DNA of 33,657 nt, from contig CAJXMZ010000007.1 of the NCBI GenBank assembly GCA_913056315.1, forward strand, positions 1 to 33,657. Direction: 5' to 3'. Under the pieces are notes generated by a model. It did not search any database. It was not told the origin of the DNA and was given only the letters and a program-made list of their open reading frames with translations. The first letter of the stretch is position 1. Every line of letters begins with the position of its first letter. Made by a program: the position numbers and the translations under genes. Shown one piece after another: positions 8,804-17,438 of the stretch. Origin of the DNA: an uncultured Ectothiorhodospiraceae bacterium. Lineage in GTDB: Bacteria; Pseudomonadota; Gammaproteobacteria; Nitrococcales; Nitrococcaceae.

Positions 8804-9537
8804 AGCCGATATCAATGGAATTTGTGATGGGCCGAGCACCAGTGATTCCGGTATTGGCGATTGATCCCGAGGTTGATGCGGTGGGCCTGGCGCGCGCGCT
8901 GGTCAGCGGTGGGCTACCGGTGCTGGAGGTGACCTTGCGCACACCGGCTGCATTGGCAGCGGTCGAGGCAATGGCCAAAGCGGTGCCTGAGGCCGTTGTC
9001 GGTGTCGGTACGGTTGTACGTGCTGACCAAGCCCAAGCGGCTTTGGATGCCGGTGCGCAATTTTTGGTCAGCCCCGGCACGACTGACTCGGTGTTGCAGG
9101 CTGCCGAGCAAACCAAGCTGGCCTTGCTGCCCGGAATCTCTAGTGCCAGTGAGCTAATGCGCGCCGGTGAAGCGGGTTATACGCATTTAAAATTTTTTCC
9201 GGCACAAAGCAGTGGCGGTGTTGATGCACTGCGCGCTTTTAACGGGCCATTCCCGCAAGTGCGCTTTTGCCCGACCGGTGGCATCAGTTTGCAAAACTAT
9301 TTGGCCTATCTGGCACTACCCAATGTCTTATGTGTTGGAGGGAGTTGGGTTGCGCCAACGGATGCGGTAGCCAGCGGCGATTGGGCACGCATTAGCGGCT
9401 TAGCGGCCAGCGTTTCCGGTGTTCGACTGAATGCGCATAATGCGCCGGCGACTGACAATAGCGCGACGGATTGGCATTCGGTGGCGGGTGAAGAAGACCC
9501 GGGCAGTGCCGATGAGGATCTGCGCCCAAAACGCTAG
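8800..9537 (+). CDS. eda: KDPG/KHG aldolase with acidic C-terminal tail
   Basis: This enzyme cleaves KDPG to pyruvate and glyceraldehyde 3-phosphate by a Schiff-base mechanism. The catalytic Glu lies in LEVTLRT (residue 43) and the Schiff-base Lys in YTHLKFFPA (residue 131). The start overlaps the edd stop by ATGA, so the two are coupled. The protein has 245 residues against about 213 for E. coli Eda. The excess is a C-terminal tail after about residue 210, polar and acidic ([14 protein letters not shown]) and probably disordered. There is no extra catalytic motif in the tail. Confidence 0.95.
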   Translation: MKPISMEFVMGRAPVIPVLAIDPEVDAVGLARALVSGGLPVLEVTLRTPAALAAVEAMAKAVPEAVVGVGTVVRADQAQAALDAGAQFLVSPGTTDSVLQAAEQTKLALLPGISSASELMRAGEAGYTHLKFFPAQSSGGVDALRAFNGPFPQVRFCPTGGISLQNYLAYLALPNVLCVGGSWVAPTDAVASGDWARISGLAASVSGVRLNAHNAPATDNSATDWHSVAGEEDPGSADEDLRPKR

Positions 9538-9544
9538 TTTAAAA

Positions 9545-9575
9545 TGTACCAAAGCAGTCCTCTTTCGGTTACAAT
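9545..9575. promoter_or_regulatory. Candidate suf promoter with overlapping near-palindromic operator
   Basis: TACAAT at 9570-9575 is a good -10 box but has no recognisable -35. It overlaps an imperfect inverted repeat: TGTACCAAAG (9545-9554) against CTTTCGGTTACA (9562-9573), whose complement reads TGTAACCGAAAG. The arms match except for two single-base insertions. This position suits a repressor site for the Rrf2 protein encoded immediately downstream. It does not match the published E. coli IscR sites in an obvious way. Confidence 0.42.
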
Positions 9576-9581
9576 GAATTT

Positions 9582-10055
9582 ATGATTAGGTTGAACCGCG
9601 AGACCGACTACGGCATTGGCATTCTCACGCTAATCGCGCGAGATCCAAGCGGGCGTTTTAATGCCGCCTCGCTGGCGGCTAAGCGGGGTTTGCCGCAGCC
9701 GGTGGTCAGCAAAATTCTTAAACACCTAGCACGCAGTGACCTGTTGGTGTCGTATCGCGGCGCTAAGGGCGGTTATGGCTTGGCGCGCAACCCCGAGGCG
9801 ATTTCCATTGCCGAAATTATTACCGTGTTAGAAGGCCCGATTGCGCTGACTGACTGTATTGAAGATGGGCAAGAAGCCTGCCAATACGGCGATCACTGCA
9901 ATATCTCAAACGTTTGGAATCACATTAATGATGTGGTTCTTAAAGCTTTATCAGCGATTTCGTTGGCCGAGATGACTCAGGCGGATACCCGCTCTGAGCT
10001 TGGTCAGACCCACCACTTGGAATTTACCGGAGTGCGTCATGTCCGCGAGCACTGA
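9582..10055 (+). CDS. Rrf2-family iron-sulphur regulator of the SUF operon
   Basis: This is a 157-residue winged-helix regulator. The N-terminal helix-turn-helix covers about residues 1-70 ([37 protein letters not shown]). A three-cysteine cluster follows at Cys92, Cys100 and Cys106, the expected ligands of a sensory iron-sulphur cluster as in IscR. Position and sequence fit the SUF-type Rrf2 regulators found at the head of suf operons. It probably senses cluster status and represses its own operon. The ATG has no Shine-Dalgarno sequence and begins about 6 bases after the candidate -10 box. Its 3' end overlaps sufB by 17 bp. Confidence 0.9.
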   Translation: MIRLNRETDYGIGILTLIARDPSGRFNAASLAAKRGLPQPVVSKILKHLARSDLLVSYRGAKGGYGLARNPEAISIAEIITVLEGPIALTDCIEDGQEACQYGDHCNISNVWNHINDVVLKALSAISLAEMTQADTRSELGQTHHLEFTGVRHVREH

Positions 10056-11496
10056 AACCATTGAGCGATTTAACGAAAAAGGCTACGAAGCTGGATTTGT
10101 TACGAATGTTGAAGAAGATCGGGTTGAACCGGGTCTGAATGAAGACACCATTCGGTTTATCTCGGCCAAGAAAAATGAGCCCGAGTGGCTGCTTGAGTGG
10201 CGGCTTGAGGCCTATCGCAATTGGCTGACTATGCCTGAGCCCGATTGGCAGTACGTTCACTACGACCCGATAGACTTTCAGGCGATATCCTACTACTCAG
10301 CGCCAAAGCGGGACGAGGATCGTCCGCAGAGCCTGGATGATATTGATCCGGAGATTCGTGAGACCTACGAAAAGCTCGGCATCCCGCTGTATGAGCAGGA
10401 GATGCTCGCCGGTGTAGCCAACGTGGCGGTCGATGCGGTGTTTGATTCGGTGTCGGTGGCCACCTCTTATAAGGCTAAGCTCGCCGAACAGGGCATCATC
10501 TTTTGCTCGATGTCCGAGGCGGTTCAAGATCACCCCGAGCTGGTCAAGCAGTACCTAGGGACGATCATTCCGCGTAACGACAACTACTTTGCGGCGTTGA
10601 ACTCTGCGGTCTTTACGGACGGCTCATTTGTGTACATCCCCAAGGGCGTTCGCTGCCCGATGGAGCTGTCCACCTATTTCCGTATTAATGCCGCTAATAC
10701 CGGGCAGTTTGAGCGCACGCTGATTATCGCTGAAGACAGCAGCTATGTGTCCTACCTCGAGGGCTGCACAGCGCCCATGCGTGACGAAAACCAACTGCAC
10801 GCCGCGGTGGTTGAACTGGTGGCGCTGGATAGTGCCGAGATTAAGTACTCAACAGTGCAAAACTGGTATCCGGGTAACGCGCAAGGCAAAGGGGGTGTCT
10901 ACAACTTTGTCACCAAACGGGGCCTGTGTGCCGGGGATAACTCAAAAATCTCGTGGACGCAGGTTGAGACTGGATCGGCCATTACTTGGAAGTACCCTAG
11001 CGTGGTGATGCGCGGGGACAATTCGGTTGGCGAGTTCTACAGCGTCGCAGTCACGCGCTTACGCCAGCAAGCTGACACCGGGACCAAGATGATCCACATG
11101 GGTAAAAACACCCGGAGTACGATCATCTCTAAAGGCATCTCCGCGCAAGAGGGCCAGCAGGTCTACCGCGGTCTGGTGCGCATTACGCCAACGGCTGAGG
11201 ATGCGCGTAATTACTCGCAGTGCGACTCCATGCTCATGGGCTCTGAATGCGGGGCGCATACCTTTCCGTACTTAGACGTCAACAACGCCACCGCGCAGCT
11301 CGAGCACGAGGCCACCACCTCAAAGATCGGTGAGGACCAAATCCTCTACTGCACATCGCGGGGTATTTCGGCTGAGGATGCGGTTTCGCTAATCGTGAAT
11401 GGCTTTTGTAAGGAAGTCTTTCGCGAATTGCCGATGGAGTTTGCGGTTGAGGCGCAGAAGCTATTGGAAATCACACTCGAAGACTCGGTGGGCTAA
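10039..11496 (+). CDS. sufB: SUF scaffold subunit SufB
   Basis: SufB is the scaffold of the SufBCD complex on which iron-sulphur clusters are built in the cytoplasm. The 485-residue protein shows the family's conserved stretches, among them [27 protein letters not shown] and the C-terminal [15 protein letters not shown], with several conserved cysteines. The supplied ORF starts at 10000, but the ATG at 10039 has GGAG six bases before it and gives the usual SufB N-terminus, overlapping the regulator gene by 17 bp. A 77-bp gap with a palindrome separates it from sufC. Confidence 0.97.
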   Translation: MSASTETIERFNEKGYEAGFVTNVEEDRVEPGLNEDTIRFISAKKNEPEWLLEWRLEAYRNWLTMPEPDWQYVHYDPIDFQAISYYSAPKRDEDRPQSLDDIDPEIRETYEKLGIPLYEQEMLAGVANVAVDAVFDSVSVATSYKAKLAEQGIIFCSMSEAVQDHPELVKQYLGTIIPRNDNYFAALNSAVFTDGSFVYIPKGVRCPMELSTYFRINAANTGQFERTLIIAEDSSYVSYLEGCTAPMRDENQLHAAVVELVALDSAEIKYSTVQNWYPGNAQGKGGVYNFVTKRGLCAGDNSKISWTQVETGSAITWKYPSVVMRGDNSVGEFYSVAVTRLRQQADTGTKMIHMGKNTRSTIISKGISAQEGQQVYRGLVRITPTAEDARNYSQCDSMLMGSECGAHTFPYLDVNNATAQLEHEATTSKIGEDQILYCTSRGISAEDAVSLIVNGFCKEVFRELPMEFAVEAQKLLEITLEDSVG

Positions 11497-11508
11497 GTGC
11501 CCGCCGAG

Positions 11509-11525
11509 CGCCGGTTTAACCGGCG
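11509..11525. repeat. Perfect palindrome between sufB and sufC
   Basis: CGCCGGTTTAACCGGCG has 8-bp complementary arms around one central base. No T-run follows, so it is not a standard intrinsic terminator. As RNA it would form a short GC-rich hairpin 12 bases after the sufB stop. It may influence transcript stability or partial termination, or bind a protein as DNA. Confidence 0.6.
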
Positions 11526-11573
11526 ATTCATTGACTAACAATTATTGACGCAACGTTTAACCAGGAGTCAGAC

Positions 11574-12329
11574 ATGGCGCTGCTTGAAATCCGCAACCTG
11601 CACGTCAACGTGGAGGGGGCAGAAATTCTCAAAGGGCTCAACCTCACCATTGAGCCGGGTAAGGTCCAAGCCATTATGGGCCCGAATGGCGGGGGTAAGA
11701 GCACGCTTGCCAAGGCGCTAGTGGGTGACGAAGCCTATGAGGTCACCGAGGGCGAAGTCCTATTCAACGGTAAGGATTTGCTCGAAATGGATCCCGAAGT
11801 CCGCGCCCGTGAAGGCGTGTTTATGGGCTTTCAGTACCCGGTGGAAATTCCTGGCGTCTCCAACACCTACTTCTTGAAAGCTGCGGTCAATGCCATTCGC
11901 AAGCATCATGGCAAAGACGAAATGGATGCCATGGAGTTTCTCGAGCTGGTGCGCGAGCGTGCCAAGCGCGTGAAGCTTGATGAGGGCCTGCTGCAGCGCC
12001 CGGTCAACGAAGGCTTCTCGGGTGGTGAGAAAAAGCGCAACGAAATTTTTCACATGTCGGTGCTTGAGCCTATGCTCGGCATTTTGGATGAAACCGACTC
12101 CGGCCTAGATATTGACGCGCTACGCACGGTTTCTGATGGGGTCAATGCCATGCGTGATAACGATCGGGCTTTCCTAGTCATTACGCATTATCAGCGCTTG
12201 CTCGACTACATTGTTCCGGATGTTGTGCATGTTTTAGTCGATGGACGCATTGTCAAAACCGGTGGGAAAGAATTGGCCAAAGAGCTTGAGCAAAAGGGCT
12301 ACGAAGGCTTTGACGAGGCGGTGGCCTAA
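11574..12329 (+). CDS. sufC: SUF ATPase SufC
   Basis: SufC is an ABC-type ATPase that drives conformational change in the SufBCD scaffold complex. The protein has 251 residues. Walker A is GPNGGGKSTLAK, the signature is FSGGEKKRNEI, and Walker B with the D-loop is GILDETDSGLDIDAL, the LDETDSGLD form being characteristic of SufC. AGGAG lies six bases before the ATG. It is preceded by the sufB-sufC palindrome and followed by sufD after 23 bp. Confidence 0.97.
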   Translation: MALLEIRNLHVNVEGAEILKGLNLTIEPGKVQAIMGPNGGGKSTLAKALVGDEAYEVTEGEVLFNGKDLLEMDPEVRAREGVFMGFQYPVEIPGVSNTYFLKAAVNAIRKHHGKDEMDAMEFLELVRERAKRVKLDEGLLQRPVNEGFSGGEKKRNEIFHMSVLEPMLGILDETDSGLDIDALRTVSDGVNAMRDNDRAFLVITHYQRLLDYIVPDVVHVLVDGRIVKTGGKELAKELEQKGYEGFDEAVA

Positions 12330-12352
12330 AACGGCCAAAAGGGGATTTTTCG

Positions 12353-13681
12353 ATGGAAGCAGTTGCGCACGCAGGTAGCGTTTACTTAGAAGCTTTTGAG
12401 GGCAGCGCCGAGCGCGCGCCGCAATGGCTGCAGAGTCTGCATGAGCAGGGTATCCGGGCGTTTGAGGCACGGGGATTTCCTGGCGCTCGCGAAGAGGCTT
12501 GGCGCAAAACCAATCTCAAGCCCATTACCGCGGAGTACTTCCCGGTGGCTGGCACGCAAGGGGCAGCCTCGGCTGAGCTTGTTGAGCGCCTTGGTGAGCT
12601 GGGTGAGTGCTTTCGGGTCGTGTTTGTTGACGGGCGGTTTGCCGCCGATCTGTCTGATTTGGCTGGCTTGCCCAGTGGGGTGAGTGTTGCCCCGCTGAGT
12701 GAGTACCAAGGCCAGGCGCCTGAGCGTTTAGTGAAATCACTGGGTGCGCGCGCCGATATTACGGGGCATCCCTTTGCTGCGCTCAATACAGCGTTTTTTG
12801 TCGATGGCGCTTATATCCATGTTGCCCGCGGGACCGGACTAGAAAAGCCGATTGTAGTTACCCACATCGCCACGGCTGAAGCCGATCAACATGCGGTCTA
12901 TCCACGGCTGGTGGTCGAGGCCGAAGCCGCTGCCGAGGTGCGCGTGGTTGAGCGCTTTATTAGTGACCCGCAAAGCGGCGCGCTAGTGGTACCGGTGAGC
13001 GAGTTATCGGCTGGCGAAGGCACGATCCTCGATTACAGTCGTTTGCAAGAAGACGGGATCGCGACAATGAATGTGGGCACGGTCAATATGGCCTCAGCGG
13101 CCAACGCCTCACTGCGCGGTGCGTTCGTGGGCGATGGCGGTCGGCTGGTGCGCTTGGATCTCATTGCTGACCTAGAGGGTGAGCATGGCGAGATTGATTG
13201 CAACGGGATTTATCTAACCGAAGGCCGGCAGTTCACAGACTTTCACACTTGGTTTAACCACCGGGTGCCCAATTGCTATAGCCGTCAGCGGTTTAAAGGC
13301 ATCTTGCAGGGCCGCTCAGAGAGTGTGTTTGATGGGCTGGTTAAAGTCTTTGAAGGCGCGCAAAAAACAGACGCGGTGCAAGAAAATCGTAATCTGGTGT
13401 TGGGTAAGCGCGCCTTTGCGCATTCCAATCCCCGACTGGAGATCTTTGCCGATGACGTTAAATGCACGCATGGCTCGACGGTGGGTGAGTTGGACGAAGA
13501 GGCCTTATTTTATTTGCGCACCCGAGGTATTGGCGTAGAAGGCGCCACTGGCATGTTGACGCTGGCTTTTGCCGGCGAAATTGTGGATATGTTTCGGGTC
13601 AGCGGTGTGCGTGACCATGTCCGACGCGTGTTAATGCGGCGTCTGGGTGTGGAGGATGCCGATATTGGAGATATTCTTTGA
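12353..13681 (+). CDS. sufD: SUF scaffold subunit SufD
   Basis: SufD is the SufB paralogue and partner in the SufBCD complex, helping iron acquisition and cluster assembly. It has 442 residues. The C-terminal half carries the SufBD core, with the pattern RLEIFADDVKCTHGSTVGEL and a following LRTRGI. The N-terminal part is less conserved, as usual for this family. The ATG at 12353 follows a GGGGA stretch. The end of the gene contains GGAG, which serves as the ribosome site for sufS. Confidence 0.95.
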   Translation: MEAVAHAGSVYLEAFEGSAERAPQWLQSLHEQGIRAFEARGFPGAREEAWRKTNLKPITAEYFPVAGTQGAASAELVERLGELGECFRVVFVDGRFAADLSDLAGLPSGVSVAPLSEYQGQAPERLVKSLGARADITGHPFAALNTAFFVDGAYIHVARGTGLEKPIVVTHIATAEADQHAVYPRLVVEAEAAAEVRVVERFISDPQSGALVVPVSELSAGEGTILDYSRLQEDGIATMNVGTVNMASAANASLRGAFVGDGGRLVRLDLIADLEGEHGEIDCNGIYLTEGRQFTDFHTWFNHRVPNCYSRQRFKGILQGRSESVFDGLVKVFEGAQKTDAVQENRNLVLGKRAFAHSNPRLEIFADDVKCTHGSTVGELDEEALFYLRTRGIGVEGATGMLTLAFAGEIVDMFRVSGVRDHVRRVLMRRLGVEDADIGDIL

Positions 13682-14937
13682 GTCTTGATGTAGCCAATAC
13701 CTCTGCAGCCGCTCACGGGTTGGATGTTGCTGGCTTGCGTGCGGATTTTCCGCTGCTCCAGCGACCGATGAACGGTCGTCGATTGGCATTCTTAGATAGC
13801 GCAGCGAGTGCCCAAAAGCCGCAATGCGTTATTGATGCCGAGCGCGAGTGCTACGAGACTTATTACGCCAATATTCACCGCGGTGTGTACGCCCTCTCGC
13901 AGCAGTCCACACAGCGTTATGAAGCGGTGCGTAAGATCGTCAAGCGTTTTATCAACGCACCGGATGAGCGCGAAGTGGTCTTTGTGCGCGGGGCGACTGA
14001 AGCCATTAATTTGGTTGCCCAATCGTTTGTTCGTCCCAAGCTGTCTGCTGGCGATGAGATTTTGATCACCGGTATGGAGCATCACGCCAATATTGTGCCG
14101 TGGCAGCTGGTTGCCGAGGCCACCGGAGCGAAGTTGGTGGTTGCACCGGTGCTCGATAATGGCGAGCTGGATATGGCCACGCTCGCCGAGCAAATTAGCG
14201 AGCGCACGCGATTTGTCAGCGTGGTGCACGTGTCTAACACGCTAGGCACCATTAATCCGGTGAGCGAGATCATTGCGCTTGCGCACGCTAAGGGTATTCC
14301 GGTGCTAGTCGACGGGGCGCAGTCGGCACCGCATATGCCGGTCGATGTGCAAGCACTCGGTGCTGACTTCTACTGCTTTTCGGCGCACAAAACGTATGGC
14401 CCGAGCGGCGCTGGCGTGCTTTGGGGGCGTTTGGAGCATCTTCAAGCCATGCCACCTTACCAAGGCGGTGGCGATATGATTCGCAACGTCACCTTTGCTC
14501 AATCTGACTATGCCGACCCGCCGCAGCGATTTGAGGCGGGCACGCCCAATATTGCCGGTGTTATTGCCATGGGCACGGGGCTTGAGTACATCGAGTCAGT
14601 CGGCCGTGAGCCAATCGTGGCCCATGAACAGCACTTGCTCGCGTATGCCAACGCCCAGCTTGAGGCCATTGAGGGGTTTCGAGTGATCGGCACTGCGCCG
14701 CATAAGACCGGGGTGATCTCTTTCGTCCTAGAGGGTATTCACCCGCATGACATTGGTACCATTTTGGACATGGAAGGCGTGGCAGTGCGTTCGGGGCATC
14801 ACTGCACGCAGCCGTTGATGGAGCGCTTTGCCGTGCCGGCGACCACGCGCGCATCGTTTGGGCTGTATAACGACGAAGCCGATGTCGATGCGCTGGTATC
14901 CGGGTTGCATCGGGTGAAAGCGATGTTGAGCCAGTAA
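13678..14937 (+). CDS. sufS: Group II cysteine desulfurase SufS
   Basis: SufS is a PLP enzyme that takes sulphur from cysteine as a bound persulfide and hands it to SufU. It has 419 residues. Visible motifs are the GMEHHANIVPW histidine region, the PLP lysine in FSAHKTYGPSG, and the catalytic cysteine in RSGHHCTQPLM. The start codon is TTG, overlapping the sufD stop as TTGA. It is supported by GGAG seven bases upstream and by the lack of a better in-frame start before the conserved N-terminus. Its stop shares one base with the sufU start (TAATG), so sulphur donor and acceptor are tightly coupled. Confidence 0.96.
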   Translation: MSLDVANTSAAAHGLDVAGLRADFPLLQRPMNGRRLAFLDSAASAQKPQCVIDAERECYETYYANIHRGVYALSQQSTQRYEAVRKIVKRFINAPDEREVVFVRGATEAINLVAQSFVRPKLSAGDEILITGMEHHANIVPWQLVAEATGAKLVVAPVLDNGELDMATLAEQISERTRFVSVVHVSNTLGTINPVSEIIALAHAKGIPVLVDGAQSAPHMPVDVQALGADFYCFSAHKTYGPSGAGVLWGRLEHLQAMPPYQGGGDMIRNVTFAQSDYADPPQRFEAGTPNIAGVIAMGTGLEYIESVGREPIVAHEQHLLAYANAQLEAIEGFRVIGTAPHKTGVISFVLEGIHPHDIGTILDMEGVAVRSGHHCTQPLMERFAVPATTRASFGLYNDEADVDALVSGLHRVKAMLSQ

Positions 14938-15383
14938 TGACCGAGCTTCGCGCGCTCTATCAAGAGGTGATCCTCGATCACAACAAGCACCCGCGTAATT
15001 TTCATGCGGTTGACCCGCATAGCCACCAAGCCAATGGCTATAACCCGTTGTGTGGTGACAAGGTGCATGTGCAGCTGCGAACCAATGGCGATGGCTGTAT
15101 CGAAGCTATTGGCTTTCAGGGTGAGGGCTGTGCGATCTCCACTGCCTCGGCATCGATTATGACGGAGTCACTCAAAGGTCATAGCATTGAGCAGGCGAGA
15201 GCAATATCCGAGCGCTTCCATCGGTTAGTGACCGATGATAACGCCCAGGCGGATGCATCGCTTGGTAAGCTCGGCGTGCTGGCCGGAGTGCGTGCTTACC
15301 CTATGCGGGTGAAATGCGCGACGCTTGCCTGGCACACGCTGCAAGCGGCGTTAAACGATGAAGACGAGGTCGTCGCGGAGTAG
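14937..15383 (+). CDS. sufU: SufU zinc-dependent sulphur transfer protein
   Basis: SufU accepts persulfide sulphur from SufS and passes it to SufBCD. The 148-residue protein has an IscU-like fold with the zinc ligands of SufU: NPLCGD (Cys39, Asp41), GEGCAIS (Cys65) and VKCATLAW (Cys127). About twenty extra residues between the second and third cysteines (around residues 85-115) separate SufU from scaffold IscU proteins. The spacing agrees with B. subtilis SufU. It replaces the SufE seen in E. coli, which is absent here. Confidence 0.93.
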   Translation: MTELRALYQEVILDHNKHPRNFHAVDPHSHQANGYNPLCGDKVHVQLRTNGDGCIEAIGFQGEGCAISTASASIMTESLKGHSIEQARAISERFHRLVTDDNAQADASLGKLGVLAGVRAYPMRVKCATLAWHTLQAALNDEDEVVAE

Positions 15384-15388
15384 CGCTT

Positions 15389-15712
15389 ATGAGCGATCGT
15401 CCTTCTCCCGAGGCTCTGCGCGATGAAATCATCACAGCGCTAAAGCATGTCTATGATCCGGAGATTCCGGTTGATGTGTATGAGCTGGGGCTCATTTACG
15501 CCATTGACGTGGATGCCGATGGCTTTGTTGATGTCACGATGACCCTGACCTCACCGGCTTGCCCGGTCGCCGGTCAAATGCCCATTATGGTGCGCGCGGC
15601 GGTCGAGCAAATTAGCGGTGTGCAAGCCGCCGAAGTCGAGCTGACTTGGGAGCCGCCTTGGACCCAAGAGCGTATGTCTGAAACCGCCCGCCTGCAGCTT
15701 GGGTTTATGTAA
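15389..15712 (+). CDS. sufT: SUF-associated maturation factor SufT (MIP18/DUF59)
   Basis: This is a 107-residue MIP18-family protein, usually the last gene of SufU-type suf operons and required for full maturation of iron-sulphur proteins. Motifs are YDPEIPVDVYELGLIY, the conserved cysteine in LTSPACPVAG, and the C-terminal WTQERMSETARLQLG. It lies 5 bp after sufU. Its last 8 bp overlap the 3' end of the convergent Tad ATPase gene, and no terminator is seen between the two operons. Confidence 0.93.
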   Translation: MSDRPSPEALRDEIITALKHVYDPEIPVDVYELGLIYAIDVDADGFVDVTMTLTSPACPVAGQMPIMVRAAVEQISGVQAAEVELTWEPPWTQERMSETARLQLGFM

Positions 15713-17438
15713 GCGCATTGCCTTGAAAAATGCCTAGGTCAGGGGTTTCACCCTCTGCTCGCATGGCTTCATAAAACGCCGGTATTTGACCGCTCGCTGC
15801 AAATTCGCCGCTAAGGCAACCGTCGTTCAGTGCGGCATGGCGGCGATAGCGGAAAATCTCGGTGAGCAGCACTTGTTCGCCTTCCATGCCAGCCACTTCA
15901 GTGATTGCTGTGATGCGCCGACGGCCATCGCTAAAGCGAGTGAGCTGGACCACGATATCGATGGCAGCGCTAATTTGCTCGCGTATAGCGCGTGCTGGCA
16001 GCTCCATACCGGCCATGAGCGTCATCACCTCGAGCCGGGCGAGTGCATCGCGCGGTGAGTTCGCATGGGCGGTGGTTAACGAGCCATCGTGGCCGGTGTT
16101 CATGGCTTGGAGCATATCCAAAGCCTCACCGCCGCGGCATTCGCCTACCAAAATGCGATCGGGGCGCATACGCAAGGCATTGCGGACTAAATCGCGAATG
16201 GGGATGGCGCCGCTGCCCTCGATATTGGCTGGGCGCGACTCCAGTGCAACCACATGATCCTGGTCCAGTTGGAGTTCAGCGGAGTCTTCAATGGTGATGA
16301 TTCGCTCCGACGACTCAATATGCGCGGAGAGCGCGTTTAAAATCGTGGTTTTGCCGGTGCCGGTCCCGCCTGAGATGAGGATATTGCGGCGGTGGCTGAT
16401 GCACATCACCAAAAAGGCCTGCATGGCCTGACTGAGTGCGCCCAGTTCACGCAGTTTATCCAGTGACATTCGACTTTGGGCAAAACGTCGAATGGTTAAA
16501 GCCGGCCCATGCAGCGCGAGTGGCGGGATAATCGCGTTGACGCGTGAGCCATCCGGCAAGCGTGCATCGACTAGCGGCGAGCCCTCATCCAAGCGTCGAC
16601 CCAGCGGGGAGACAATGCGCTCGAGCACGCTACTCAGTGATGCGGCAGAGCTAAATGCTAGCGATGTTTTTTCTACCCGACCATGGCGTTCGACGTAAAT
16701 TCGCTCATGGCCGTTGACCATGACTTCACTAATGCTGGGATCCTCCATTAACGCCTCAATGGGTCCAAGGCCGACCGCTTCGGCAACAACGGTTGTGACA
16801 ACGCGGTCCGCATCCACCGGTTCGGTTAGTTCAATAACTCCCTCGTTAATGAGTTCCCAGGCGGCAGTCTGCGCTTCTTGCCGCAATTGCTCAGCCGACA
16901 GGGTCTGTAATACATCACGGCGATAGAGATCTAAGCGCTCGCTAATCGCTTCTTGAAAACGGCGGATGAGCGCAGCGGAAACGCTCGCCGACCGTTTGTC
17001 GGCCGACGTTTGGCTGGGTGGTATTTGCGCTGGCTGAACGCGACTGGGTGCTTGCGCCGTTTCATTGCTGGGTTCTGGTGCGCGGGTTGGCGCTGGCGCG
17101 GGCGCTGGCGCGGGCGCATCCGGGGTAGGTGCGTTAATAATATGCAGTTGCGCTTGCCCAATTCGAACCTCATCACCCAGGGTAAGCGGGCCGGCCTGCC
17201 GGCAGTTCGCGCCGTTGAGCTGCAAAAAACAACGGCTGCCAAGGCTACGGATATAAATGCCGTCCGGGGTTTTGCGCACTTCGGCATGTTTTCGGGCAAC
17301 GCCGCTGGCGCTTAGCCGTATGTCGCAACGCCGGCTATGGCCGAGTAGCACACGGGCGTCGCTGTGCAGTGGGTAATGATCGGCTGGCGAGGCCTTGCCA
17401 GATTCATTGCCGCCTTGGGTAATTGCGATTTGCTGCAT
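15705..17438 (-). CDS. cpaF: Tad pilus ATPase CpaF/TadA with N-terminal FHA domain
   Basis: The 577-residue protein joins two parts. Residues about 27-100 form an FHA domain (VLLGHSRRCDIRLSAS, ARKHAEV, LQLNG, LTLGDEVRIG). A Pro/Ala-rich linker follows at about 103-150. The rest is a secretion ATPase of the CpaF/TadA family with GPIEALMEDPSISEVMVNG, Walker A SGGTGTGKTTILNAL near residue 357, and MRPDRILVGECRGGEALDML. It would power Flp pilus assembly with TadB and TadC. Three canonical phosphothreonine contacts of FHA domains look replaced (GR to GH, SxxH to AxxH, NG to CF). The start overlaps the rcpA stop (TAATG). It is the last gene of the locus. Confidence 0.93.
   Translation of the reverse strand: MQQIAITQGGNESGKASPADHYPLHSDARVLLGHSRRCDIRLSASGVARKHAEVRKTPDGIYIRSLGSRCFLQLNGANCRQAGPLTLGDEVRIGQAQLHIINAPTPDAPAPAPAPAPTRAPEPSNETAQAPSRVQPAQIPPSQTSADKRSASVSAALIRRFQEAISERLDLYRRDVLQTLSAEQLRQEAQTAAWELINEGVIELTEPVDADRVVTTVVAEAVGLGPIEALMEDPSISEVMVNGHERIYVERHGRVEKTSLAFSSAASLSSVLERIVSPLGRRLDEGSPLVDARLPDGSRVNAIIPPLALHGPALTIRRFAQSRMSLDKLRELGALSQAMQAFLVMCISHRRNILISGGTGTGKTTILNALSAHIESSERIITIEDSAELQLDQDHVVALESRPANIEGSGAIPIRDLVRNALRMRPDRILVGECRGGEALDMLQAMNTGHDGSLTTAHANSPRDALARLEVMTLMAGMELPARAIREQISAAIDIVVQLTRFSDGRRRITAITEVAGMEGEQVLLTEIFRYRRHAALNDGCLSGEFAASGQIPAFYEAMRAEGETPDLGIFQGNALT

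Noticed and set aside
12382-12786. Long minus-strand ORFs inside sufD (134 and 107 residues)
   Set aside because: They lie entirely antisense to a confidently assigned gene and show no family motifs.
13792-14229. 145-residue minus-strand ORF inside sufS
   Set aside because: Fully antisense to sufS, no ribosome site or known motif.
15862-16257. Plus-strand ORFs inside cpaF (131, 120 and 90 residues)
   Set aside because: They are shadows of the CpaF frame; composition is Ser/Arg-rich without any recognisable domain.
17085-17125. GGCGCTGGCGCGGGC-type repeat in cpaF
   Set aside because: It is the codon pattern of the Pro/Ala linker between the FHA and ATPase domains, not a mobile or regulatory repeat.
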